Virus record (IMG/VR): IMGVR_UViG_3300030119_000187
Coordinates: 1 to 31,387 of that record
Strand: one strand, 5' to 3'
From: a virus
Length of the DNA stretch: 31,387 nucleotides
Both the position numbers and the translations under genes were made by a program. Position 1 is the stretch's first letter, and the number at the start of each line of letters is the position of its first letter. Under the pieces are notes generated by a model that saw only the letters and a list, made by a program, of their open reading frames with translations, did no database searches and was not told the DNA's origin. Below, piece after piece: positions 1-7,514 of the stretch.

Positions 1-1
1 T

Positions 2-1435
2 CAAGGAAAAACTTTGTTTAATCCTTTTACATATCAAAAAAGATTATTAGACAGTTACCATAATCACAGATTTAATATTAATATGTTGCCAAGGCAAAGT
101 GGCAAGACCACAACAGCCGCTGGTTACCTTTTATGGTATGCCATGTTTCATCCAGATCAAACAATACTAATTGCCGCACACAAATACACAGGTGCTCAAG
201 AGATTATGCAACGTATAAGATACGGATACGAACTTTGTCCTGATCATATCAGAGCAGGAGTAACAAACTACAACAAAGGTTCAATGGAATTTGAAAATGG
301 TAGCAGGATAGTAAGTGCTACTACAACAGGTAACACAGGAAGAGGTATGTCGATATCTTTACTTTACTGTGATGAGTTTGCATTTGTTAATCCGAGTATT
401 GCAGATGAATTTTGGACTTCAATATCTCCAACACTAGCAACAGGTGGTCGTGCAATTATTACTTCAACGCCAAACTCAGATGAAGATACGTTTGCAATTA
501 TATGGAAGGAATCACAAAACAAATTTGACGATGACGGTAATGAACAATCAATTGGACAAAATGGCTTTCATGGATTTACTGCAAAGTGGGACGAACATCC
601 TGACAGAGATGATGAGTGGGCAAAGACAGAAGTAGGTCGTATAGGTGAAGAAAGATTTAGACGTGAGTACGGTTGTGAGTTTTTAGTCTATGACGAAACA
701 CTTATCAACAGTATTAAATTATCCACACTAGAAGGCAGTGACCCAAGTTGGAACATGGGGCAAACTCGTTGGTACGGTAAACCTAAGAGTGATTGCACTT
801 ATGTTATTGCCTTAGATCCGTCAATGGGAACAGGTGGAGACTATGCCGCCATACAAGTTTTTGAATTGCCTAGTTACAAACAAATAGCAGAATGGAGACA
901 CAACACAACTCCTATTCCATCACAGATAAGAATTTTAAAAGACATTAGTGTTTACATCAGAGATGAATGTCAAAATGATGGACAAAACATTTATTGGTCA
1001 GTTGAAAACAATTCAATAGGTGAAGGAGCATTAATAGTAATTAGAGATATGGGCGAAGAAAATATACCAGGTATGTGTGTTTCTGAACCTATGAGAAAGG
1101 GCAGAGTCCGTAAATTTAGAAAAGGATTTAACACAACACACAGCACCAAAATTAGTGCTTGTACAAGATTAAAGAACATGGTTGAAACTGACAGGCTAAA
1201 GATCAACAGCAAGATTCTAGTAAGCGAACTCAAGGCATTTGTTGCAAGTGGCAGTAGCTACAAAGCTAAACCAGGAGAAACAGATGACCTTGTAAGTGCT
1301 TGTTTATTAAGTATGCGTATCATGGCTGTGCTGAAAGACTGGGATCCTAGAGTGTATGAAACGTTTAATCAGGCGGATACAGAGGAGGATATCACACCTC
1401 CAATGCCTATCTTCGTTTCAACGAATGTTAGATAA
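2..1435 (+). CDS. 17: Terminase large subunit (gp17-like), 5' end cut by window
   Basis: This is the packaging motor ATPase and headful nuclease that pumps DNA into the prohead. The frame is open from base 2, so the N-terminus lies outside the window; the TTG at 14 is an internal codon, not a start. Numbering residues from that TTG, the Walker A motif RQSGKT is at about 27-32, the Walker B LLYCDE ends at about 121, and the coupling motif TSTPN is at about 150-154. The RNase H-like nuclease domain shows ALDPSMGTGGDY (Asp near 268), VENNS (Glu near 331) and GETDDLVSA (Asp near 424-425), matching the acidic triad of T4 gp17. The C-terminal PIFVS also resembles the end of T4 gp17. T4 gp17 has about 610 aa, so roughly 130 residues are missing on the left. 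The stop codon lies inside the late-type promoter of the next gene. Confidence 0.95.
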   Translation, partial: QGKTLFNPFTYQKRLLDSYHNHRFNINMLPRQSGKTTTAAGYLLWYAMFHPDQTILIAAHKYTGAQEIMQRIRYGYELCPDHIRAGVTNYNKGSMEFENGSRIVSATTTGNTGRGMSISLLYCDEFAFVNPSIADEFWTSISPTLATGGRAIITSTPNSDEDTFAIIWKESQNKFDDDGNEQSIGQNGFHGFTAKWDEHPDRDDEWAKTEVGRIGEERFRREYGCEFLVYDETLINSIKLSTLEGSDPSWNMGQTRWYGKPKSDCTYVIALDPSMGTGGDYAAIQVFELPSYKQIAEWRHNTTPIPSQIRILKDISVYIRDECQNDGQNIYWSVENNSIGEGALIVIRDMGEENIPGMCVSEPMRKGRVRKFRKGFNTTHSTKISACTRLKNMVETDRLKINSKILVSELKAFVASGSSYKAKPGETDDLVSACLLSMRIMAVLKDWDPRVYETFNQADTEEDITPPMPIFVSTNVR

Positions 1436-1438
1436 ATA
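1431..1438 (+). promoter_or_regulatory. Late-type promoter GATAAATA
   Basis: The octamer GATAAATA matches the T4 late box TATAAATA at seven of eight positions and the NATAAATA form described for marine T4-like phages. It overlaps the terL stop codon. With the box at -13 to -6, as in T4, +1 falls on base 1444, the A of the next ATG. No Shine-Dalgarno site is visible, so a leaderless late mRNA is implied. Confidence 0.6.
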
Positions 1439-1443
1439 TTATT

Positions 1444-3909
1444 ATGAGCAATATGGACAACATATCAGAACAGTTATTTGCTAAGATCAGAGGTAGATTT
1501 CCTGCTGTGACCATAGGTGATGAACAAGGTTTAGTCACTGACGATCCTAAAGCAGGGCGTTACTTTGATTTTGACTACATAGTAGGTGAAGATATTCTGG
1601 GTAGAGTAAGTATTTCATTGACAGAAAAAGAAATTGCTGTAATGTACAACACAAACTTTATTGCAGATCAACCAGATGGTATCAAGTCAGAATGGTATGA
1701 TTTCTTAAAAGAAATGAGAATGTTTTCAAAAAGAAATATGCTAAACTTTGATACTAGAGATATTAATAAGTCCAATCTTGATAAAAGAGATTATGCACAT
1801 TTAACTAAAACTGCCGGAGATAAACCAATGAGTGAAACAAAAATGTACGGCACTAGTAGAACTAGTTATGAAGATATAGACAAGGCAAGACTTGTTTTAA
1901 AACACAGACAACCTGTTAACGCAGAAGTTCCTGGTGCAAGAACACAACACGTAGAAGCAATTTATATAGAATCAGAAAATGGAGAAAGATACAAGTATCC
2001 AATGAGACACCTTAACGGTGCAAGAGCATTGGCACAACACGTAAGCAACGGTGGAAACTTGTATGATGACTTTGGTAAGCATATCGTATCACTCAGCGAA
2101 GAGCTTGGCAAGTTAAAACAATTCAAAACTTACATTAACAGATCGGCAGTGATGGCAGAAGGCCTTAAGGGCTACATGGACATGGTTAATGAAAGAATTG
2201 ACACAATTAAAACTGAAGTAATGAAATTACAAAGAGCAAATTACTATGCAGAAACAATCAAAGACTTTGCTCCAATGGTAATGGAAGAAGTACCAGAAGA
2301 TTTACAAAACAGTTGGATCGATGAATTAACAATTAGAACTTTCAATGAAGAATTGAAATCTGTATTTCCATACATCAACAGACTTGTAAAAGAAAAACAA
2401 AAAGTAAAAGAAATGGGTCCAGCAGATTTTTTAGGTGAAGAAAAAACAGAAGAACTGAAAAGTTGGTATGAAAAATACAAACAATACCAAAGTGCTGATG
2501 CCGATAATTTAGCAGACGGTATGTTTAAGTTTCATTTAGATTCTGGTGTTGACCTTGATACTGTTGAAAAAGGTGAATACGAAGCACTTGTTAAAAAACA
2601 TGGCGAAGATAAAGTTTCAGGAAACGCATTAAAGTATATAGATGAAATGCCTATTACCAATGCCATGCTTGATGACTTTCAAAAAATCATGGGTAGTGTT
2701 GATGAGGAAACAGTTGAAAAAGCCTCCGATATGCTAGACAATACAAATGAAGTTTCAGATATGGGCATGAACAAATATGGACTTGCCGCAAAACACAAAG
2801 ATGGAAAATTTTATTCATTTAGAAACGGCAAGATGACAGGCGGCCCTTTTGATTCAATTGAAGAATTACAAAAACATCAAATGGAACTGATACAAGATGA
2901 AGCAAGTGGTCCAGAAGGCAGTGAACCACACGCACATAGAATAGACATTGAAGGCGACTATGATGAAGACAGAGGCATTTCAGAAAAAGATTGTGAAGAA
3001 ATGAAATATGCTTGTGCCAAAGCAGGTATCAACTGTGAATGTGAGCCAGACGAAATGCGTCAAGGTGGTGTAATCATTCATACTATGTCACCACGTGATG
3101 CAGTATTAGATGCACTAGACAAAGCAGGTTATACAGTGAACGAAGGTACCTTAACTCCAGAAGAGGACTTTGAACAAGCACTAGACAATGTAGTAGGAGA
3201 AGGCAACGATGCATTAGTAAACGGCAGTGGCAAAGACCAAGAAGCCGCGATTGAAAAACTAAATGGCTTAATGGGTCAGCATTTTCCAGCAGGTATAAAT
3301 GGAACCAATGCTATACAAAGTTTAAAGGGTGTCATAGACGACCCGATGTTACTTGATATGTTTAGAAAAGTCGGAGAAAAAGATTCTGATCAATGTATTA
3401 GACCATTGATAATGAAATATGTCAAAGCAAAAGCACCAGCGATTATGTCGCAAATTGATACTGGTGACATGAAAGAAGGCATCAAGGATAAAGACGATTA
3501 CATGGCCAAGAAAAAGGCTCTACAAGATATCCAAATGGATCCAAACACTTCAAAAGACGAAAAGCTAAAAAAAGAGCTTATGCGTAGAAAAGCAGAATTG
3601 GACGATGAAGCAAAAGAAAAAGGCTACAAAGAAGATGATGACACAATTGATGTCAAAATGAATCCGGACGGTAGCATTGAAAAGGCAAAAGAAGACAACA
3701 GATCACCTGGAGAAAGATTAGAAGAACTTGTTAAATCATATTACGATTACACAACTAACAAGTTTCCAAAAGGTGAAACAGCGGTAGTTACAGCTTGTGA
3801 AAAAGAATTTGGCGACAAGGCAATTCCAGTTGCACAAAAAATGATTGCTAGATTACAAGGCGGTAAAGATCGCGAAATGGAAAGAATTAAAGACCTAGCA
3901 GGTGTTTAA
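1444..3909 (+). CDS. Large conserved phage protein of unknown function (821 aa), probably late-expressed
   Basis: I do not recognise a functional family. The protein is hydrophilic and highly charged, with no signal peptide or membrane segment. Its N-terminal ~300 aa contain patterns such as NFDTRDINKSNLDKRDY and MRHLNGARALAQHV that I associate with a conserved protein of uncultured marine T4-like phages. The middle, at about 440-560, has a segment KYGLAAKHKDGKFYSFRNGK and an acidic stretch with GDYDEDRGISEKDCEE. The C-terminus is rich in Lys, Glu and Asp and ends with an alpha-helical region. A late-type box directly at its start and its place behind terL suggest a virion or assembly role; this is inference. 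In T4, terL is followed by the tail sheath and tube genes, which are absent here. Start: ATG at 1444, the predicted +1; an in-frame ATG at 1453 is an alternative. Confidence 0.85.
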   Translation: MSNMDNISEQLFAKIRGRFPAVTIGDEQGLVTDDPKAGRYFDFDYIVGEDILGRVSISLTEKEIAVMYNTNFIADQPDGIKSEWYDFLKEMRMFSKRNMLNFDTRDINKSNLDKRDYAHLTKTAGDKPMSETKMYGTSRTSYEDIDKARLVLKHRQPVNAEVPGARTQHVEAIYIESENGERYKYPMRHLNGARALAQHVSNGGNLYDDFGKHIVSLSEELGKLKQFKTYINRSAVMAEGLKGYMDMVNERIDTIKTEVMKLQRANYYAETIKDFAPMVMEEVPEDLQNSWIDELTIRTFNEELKSVFPYINRLVKEKQKVKEMGPADFLGEEKTEELKSWYEKYKQYQSADADNLADGMFKFHLDSGVDLDTVEKGEYEALVKKHGEDKVSGNALKYIDEMPITNAMLDDFQKIMGSVDEETVEKASDMLDNTNEVSDMGMNKYGLAAKHKDGKFYSFRNGKMTGGPFDSIEELQKHQMELIQDEASGPEGSEPHAHRIDIEGDYDEDRGISEKDCEEMKYACAKAGINCECEPDEMRQGGVIIHTMSPRDAVLDALDKAGYTVNEGTLTPEEDFEQALDNVVGEGNDALVNGSGKDQEAAIEKLNGLMGQHFPAGINGTNAIQSLKGVIDDPMLLDMFRKVGEKDSDQCIRPLIMKYVKAKAPAIMSQIDTGDMKEGIKDKDDYMAKKKALQDIQMDPNTSKDEKLKKELMRRKAELDDEAKEKGYKEDDDTIDVKMNPDGSIEKAKEDNRSPGERLEELVKSYYDYTTNKFPKGETAVVTACEKEFGDKAIPVAQKMIARLQGGKDREMERIKDLAGV

Positions 3910-3943
3910 TAATCACAAAGTCACTTTTTTGGCTAACAAAGAC

Positions 3944-3972
3944 TTGACTTTATAAGTATATTAGTGTAGTAT
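3944..3972 (+). promoter_or_regulatory. Early sigma70-type promoter of gp32
   Basis: TTGACT (3944-3949), a 17-bp spacer and TAGTAT (3967-3972) form a good bacterial sigma70-like promoter in the only sizeable gap on this side of the window. Predicted +1 is near 3979, giving a leader of about 60 nt before gp32. It shares TTGACTT at -35 with the promoters at 13462, 25408 and 29248. Confidence 0.65.
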
Positions 3973-3981
3973 ATGTAATTA

Positions 3982-4018
3982 TGTGCTACACAGTAAAGGC
4001 ACAAAGCATCGAAGGCTT
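3982..4018 (+). promoter_or_regulatory. Structured gp32 leader: two adjacent small hairpins
   Basis: TGTGC (3982-3986) can pair with GCACA (3999-4003) across a 12-nt loop, directly followed by AAGC (4004-4007) pairing with GCTT (4015-4018) across a 7-nt loop. These sit at the 5' end of the predicted mRNA, before a strong AGGAGG (4026-4031). T4 gp32 represses its own translation by binding a folded 5' leader, so this could be the equivalent. Both stems are short and I could not establish a convincing pseudoknot by eye. Confidence 0.3.
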
Positions 4019-4038
4019 ATTATATAGGAGGCAAAATT

Positions 4039-5013
4039 ATGGCTACATTGGCTGAAATTCGAGCAAAACTTAAAGAACAGGAAACCCGCACAAGCGGTAA
4101 TACTGGTGGCGGCGACAACGCAATTTACCCATTTTGGAATATTAAAGAAGGCGAAACTGCAACTCTGCGTTTCCTTCCAGATGGTGACGACTCCAATACA
4201 TTTTTCTGGCAAGAAAGATTATTAATCAAACTTCCATTTGCAGGAATCAAAGGTGATACTGATTCACGTCCTGTACAAGTGCAAGTTCCTTGTATGGAAA
4301 TGTATGGTGAAACTTGTCCAGTACTTTCAGAAGTACGTGGATGGTTTAAAGATAAATCTTTAGAAGATATGGGACGTAAATATTGGAAAAAACGTTCTTA
4401 TGTATTCCAAGGATTTGTTACAGACAATCCTTTAAAAGAGGATACAACTCCAGAAAATCCAGTTAGACGTTTTATTATTGGTCCACAAATTTTCCAAATT
4501 ATCAAAGGAGCATTAATGGATCCTGATATGAACGAACTTCCAACAGATTATACGCAGGGTGTTGACTTTAGACTAACTAAAGCATCAAAAGGTGGATATG
4601 CTGATTATTCAACATCAACATGGGCAAGAAGAGAACGTCCATTAGATGAAACTGAGTACAAGGCAATTGAAACTCATGGCTTATTCAATCTAAAAGATTA
4701 TTTGCCTAAGAAGCCTAGCGAAGTTGAAGTAGGTGTTATCAAAAAAATGTTTGAAGCATCTGTTGATGGCGAAGCATACGACATGGAGGCTTTTGGTCAA
4801 TACTTTAGACCAGCAGGCGTAAGTGCAAAAACAGGTGATCCTGTAAAGGCAAGTACTCCAACTCCACAAGCTGAGGCGCCAAAGGCAGAAGAGCCAAAGG
4901 CAGAACCAGTAGCACAGGCATCTGCTCCAGCAGAAGCACCAGCGGAACCAAAAGCGGATAATAACAAAGCAGAAGACATTCTCGCAATGATTAGAAACCG
5001 CCAAGGAAACTAA
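4039..5013 (+). CDS. 32: Single-stranded DNA-binding protein (gp32-like)
   Basis: This protein coats single-stranded DNA in replication, recombination and repair, and works with UvsX and UvsY encoded just downstream. The 324 aa show the gp32 plan: a short basic N-terminal segment (MATLAEIRAKLKEQ), an OB-fold core with PFWNIKEGETATLRFLP (about 31-47), the segment GRKYWKKRSYVFQGFV (about 112-127), and an acidic Pro/Ala/Glu-rich tail from about 270 that ends in a conserved helix, DILAMIRNRQ. T4 gp32 holds zinc through one His and three Cys; here only C85 and C93 are visible and the final ligand position of the CPVC-type motif reads CPVL (L96), so the zinc site appears degenerate. The start follows an excellent AGGAGG at 4026-4031. 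A hairpin lies just after the stop. Confidence 0.93.
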   Translation: MATLAEIRAKLKEQETRTSGNTGGGDNAIYPFWNIKEGETATLRFLPDGDDSNTFFWQERLLIKLPFAGIKGDTDSRPVQVQVPCMEMYGETCPVLSEVRGWFKDKSLEDMGRKYWKKRSYVFQGFVTDNPLKEDTTPENPVRRFIIGPQIFQIIKGALMDPDMNELPTDYTQGVDFRLTKASKGGYADYSTSTWARRERPLDETEYKAIETHGLFNLKDYLPKKPSEVEVGVIKKMFEASVDGEAYDMEAFGQYFRPAGVSAKTGDPVKASTPTPQAEAPKAEEPKAEPVAQASAPAEAPAEPKADNNKAEDILAMIRNRQGN

Positions 5014-5028
5014 TAAACAATTATACAA

Positions 5029-5048
5029 GGGGTTGTTTCGGCAACCCC
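5029..5048 (+). terminator. Strong hairpin between gp32 and uvsX (attenuator or RNA end)
   Basis: GGGGTTGT (5029-5036) pairs with GCAACCCC (5041-5048), closing a TTCG tetraloop (5037-5040). The stem has seven Watson-Crick pairs, four of them G-C, plus a terminal U-G pair. It is not followed by a T-run, so it is more likely a 3'-end stabiliser, processing site or partial attenuator than a classical terminator. It lies 16 nt after the gp32 stop and 24 nt before the uvsX ATG. Confidence 0.6.
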
Positions 5049-5072
5049 AAGTATATGGATTAAGGAGTAATA

Positions 5073-6131
5073 ATGGCTAACAAGGCATTTGACGTTTCAA
5101 AGTTTCGTAAAAACTTAACTAAATCTATCACAGGTATGAGTGCAGGATTTCATGATCCGACTGATTGGATTAGTACAGGTAACAAAGCACTCAACTATCT
5201 TGTATCAGGTGACTTCAATAAAGGTGTTCCGCTAGGTAAAGTAACTGTGTTTGCAGGTGAATCAGGATCAGGTAAGTCTTATTTTTGTGCAGGTAATATT
5301 GTAAAAGAAGCACAGAAGCAAGGCATATTTGTTGTTTTGGTTGACTCTGAGAACGCATTAGATGAAACTTGGCTACAAGCACTTGATGTTGATACAGATG
5401 AAAAGAAATTATTAAAACTTAATATGTCCATGATTGATGATGTCGCAAAGACAGTATCAACATTTATGAGTGATTACAGAGATATGGCGGAAGAAGATCG
5501 TCCAAAAGTATTGTTTGTAATTGATTCATTGGGTATGTTGTTAACTCCAACAGATGTTGACCAGTTTACAAAAGGTGACATGAAAGGTGATATGGGTAGA
5601 AAGCCCAAGGCACTAACGGCACTTGTAAGAAACTGTGTTAATATGTTTGGTAGTCACAATGTAGGACTTGTAGCAACTAATCATACGTATGCATCACAAG
5701 ATATGTTTGATCCAGATGATAAGATATCAGGTGGACAAGGATTTATCTATGCATCAAGTATAGTTGTTGCTATGAAAAAGCTCAAATTAAAAGAAGATGA
5801 AGATGGTAAAAAGGTAACTGACGTAAGAGGTATTAGAGCCGCTTGTAAAGTTATGAAGACAAGATATGCAAAACCATTTGAATCAGTACAAGTCAAAATT
5901 CCATATGAACAAGGTATGGATCCTTACAGTGGACTTGTTGACTTATTTGAGAAAAAAGGACTACTTACTCAACAGGGGAATCGACTTAAATACGTAGATT
6001 CTATGGGGAAAGAACATTTGAATTATCGGAAAGACTGGTCTGGTGAACAACTAGAGCTAATTATGAGTGACTTCGAAAAGTTATCCACAGAAGAATCTGT
6101 AGAAGAAGTTGAAAAACAACCTGAGGAGTAA
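5073..6131 (+). CDS. uvsX: UvsX, RecA-like recombinase
   Basis: This recombinase forms filaments on single-stranded DNA and catalyses strand invasion for recombination-dependent replication. The 352 aa carry Walker A GESGSGKS (62-69), the RecA-type catalytic segment DSENALD (91-97, Glu 93), Walker B VLFVIDS (146-152), and a loop-2-like segment ATNHTY...SGGQGF. T4 UvsX has about 390 aa, so this is a compact version. An AAGGAG Shine-Dalgarno site precedes the ATG. It forms a module with gp32 upstream and the UvsY-like gene two genes downstream, the mediator and ssDNA-binding partners of UvsX. The acidic C-terminus (EEVEKQPEE) is like the regulatory tail of RecA family members. Confidence 0.95.
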   Translation: MANKAFDVSKFRKNLTKSITGMSAGFHDPTDWISTGNKALNYLVSGDFNKGVPLGKVTVFAGESGSGKSYFCAGNIVKEAQKQGIFVVLVDSENALDETWLQALDVDTDEKKLLKLNMSMIDDVAKTVSTFMSDYRDMAEEDRPKVLFVIDSLGMLLTPTDVDQFTKGDMKGDMGRKPKALTALVRNCVNMFGSHNVGLVATNHTYASQDMFDPDDKISGGQGFIYASSIVVAMKKLKLKEDEDGKKVTDVRGIRAACKVMKTRYAKPFESVQVKIPYEQGMDPYSGLVDLFEKKGLLTQQGNRLKYVDSMGKEHLNYRKDWSGEQLELIMSDFEKLSTEESVEEVEKQPEE

Positions 6132-6137
6132 GGATAC

Positions 6138-6368
6138 ATGGATGGTTCACAAATAATAGAAACTTGGCAAGTATTCAAAGAATATCTTGACAAGAAACAC
6201 ATCGAAACAGTAGCAGAACGTTATGTTGATATGTGTGCAGACTTTGGCACAGATGATGAAGCATTTCGTGATGCATTGGGTTCCGATAATGATCTTGACA
6301 AAGCAATTGGTTATTATTTGGAAGAAGATGTTGAACTAGATGAAGGTTACGAAGACGAGGATTATTAA
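6138..6368 (+). CDS. Small acidic protein between uvsX and uvsY
   Basis: This 76-aa protein is very acidic, with a C-terminal run of Asp, Glu and Tyr (EDVELDEGYEDEDY). It has no membrane segment and no catalytic motif. It begins 6 nt after the uvsX stop behind a GGAG-like site and ends in a TAATG overlap with the UvsY-like gene, so the three are surely co-translated. The position suggests a role linked to recombination, perhaps as a small partner or a DNA mimic, but nothing in the sequence proves it. Confidence 0.8.
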   Translation: MDGSQIIETWQVFKEYLDKKHIETVAERYVDMCADFGTDDEAFRDALGSDNDLDKAIGYYLEEDVELDEGYEDEDY

Positions 6369-6823
6369 TGGGATGGTATTCTGATATTGCAAAGGATATA
6401 AGCAAGATTCCTAGTGCTATACAATACTTTGAAGATGAATTGATCGCGGCAAAAAGTCAAATCAGAATCAAAGGAAATGTAGAACGTGCGGCGGCAGAAA
6501 TGCCAGGAATAGTTGAACAAAGATTCAATCAGTTGCAGGAACTTGAAGCAATATTGGAATACTTGAACATTGAACTCCGCAGACTTCGAAGTTCATTTTT
6601 TAAGAAATACTTAGAAAATTATCAAAGAGCATTAAGCAGTAGAGACGTTGAAAAATATGTTGACGGTGAAGCTGACGTAGTTGATTATGAAAAAATAATT
6701 AATGAATTTGCTCTTATGCGTAATAAATGGTTAGGCGTAACAAAGGCACTAGATCAAAAACAATGGCAACTCACAAATATAGTTAAGCTGAGAGTTGCAG
6801 GCATGGAAGATGCCAGCTTATAA
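6368..6823 (+). CDS. uvsY: UvsY-like recombination mediator
   Basis: UvsY loads UvsX onto DNA covered by gp32. The 151-aa protein is helical and charged, close to the 137 aa of T4 UvsY. The C-terminal half contains KYVDGEADVVDYEKI and RNKWLGVTKALDQKQWQL, a pattern I associate with the UvsY proteins of marine T4-like phages; similarity to T4 UvsY itself is weak by eye. The gene context (gp32, uvsX, small acidic gene, this gene) supports the assignment. Its ATG overlaps the upstream stop (TAATG). Confidence 0.75.
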   Translation: MGWYSDIAKDISKIPSAIQYFEDELIAAKSQIRIKGNVERAAAEMPGIVEQRFNQLQELEAILEYLNIELRRLRSSFFKKYLENYQRALSSRDVEKYVDGEADVVDYEKIINEFALMRNKWLGVTKALDQKQWQLTNIVKLRVAGMEDASL

Positions 6824-6854
6824 CTTTTTTCAAAACTAGGAGTAAACAAATTTT

Positions 6855-7499
6855 ATGAAGTTAAGCGAATCAAAGCCTGCTTGGAAACAACAAGTAAGTG
6901 AAAACATAGCAAAACAATATGGAGGTAATATACGTCCTTCAGTTGATCATCACAAACGAACGTCACTGCCCGGTGAAAGACAAAGACTGCAAAAATGGGA
7001 CATGATACCTAGTGCAGATTTTGTACAAAGAGTTGCAGGAGAATTTGTAAGACAAAATTCTTTAGATTTATTTAAAGATAAGACAGCAGTAATTTTTAGT
7101 TTACCAGGTGCGTTTACACCTGTGTGTTCAGAAAAAATGTTACCAGCCTACGAAGAATTATATGAAAGATTTAAACAAGCAGGAGTTGATGAAATTTATT
7201 GTGTATCAGTCAATGATGGATTTGTTATGAATGCTTGGGCAGAGTCACTAGGAATAAAAAAAGTAAAAATGTTAGCAGACGGTAACGGTGACTTTACAGA
7301 TGCCATGGGTATGCTATGTAGTAAAAGAAGCAAGGGTTTTGCAATGAGATCTTGGCGTTACTCATGTTTAATAAAAAATAATATTATTTTTGAAGCTTTT
7401 GTTGAACCTGGATTCAATCACAAAGACGAAGATGATGATCCTTACGAAATATCAGACCCAGAAACTATGATCCAATTTGTCGAGGCAGAGAATCGATAA
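6855..7499 (+). CDS. Peroxiredoxin (Prx5/AhpC-TSA type)
   Basis: Peroxiredoxins reduce hydrogen peroxide and organic peroxides through a reactive cysteine. The 214-aa protein carries the active-site signature PGAFTPVC (84-91, peroxidatic Cys 91), a matching Arg in RSWRYS (about 165-170), and the typical segments VSVNDGFVMNAW and MLADGNGDF of Prx5-like enzymes. C155 and C171 are further cysteines that might act in resolution. It has about 45 extra N-terminal residues compared with a minimal Prx5 and no signal peptide. An AGGAG site (about 6838-6842) precedes the ATG after a 31-nt gap. It is an auxiliary metabolic gene placed between the recombination and sugar modules. Confidence 0.9.
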   Translation: MKLSESKPAWKQQVSENIAKQYGGNIRPSVDHHKRTSLPGERQRLQKWDMIPSADFVQRVAGEFVRQNSLDLFKDKTAVIFSLPGAFTPVCSEKMLPAYEELYERFKQAGVDEIYCVSVNDGFVMNAWAESLGIKKVKMLADGNGDFTDAMGMLCSKRSKGFAMRSWRYSCLIKNNIIFEAFVEPGFNHKDEDDDPYEISDPETMIQFVEAENR

Positions 7500-7514
7500 A
7501 TTTTAAATACAACT

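Noticed and set aside
3917-3930. AAAGTCACTTT followed by T residues, resembling a terminator after the 821-aa gene
   Set aside because: The palindrome leaves a one-base loop, so it cannot form a stable RNA hairpin.
4690-5028. Minus-strand open frames opposite the gp32 tail
   Set aside because: They reflect the repetitive Ala/Pro/Glu codons of the gp32 C-terminal linker; the products are low-complexity and have no initiation signals.
7495-7502. GATAAATT, a one-mismatch late box before the cytidylyltransferase gene
   Set aside because: The mismatch is in the most conserved part, and the predicted +1 (7508) does not meet the ATG at 7515.
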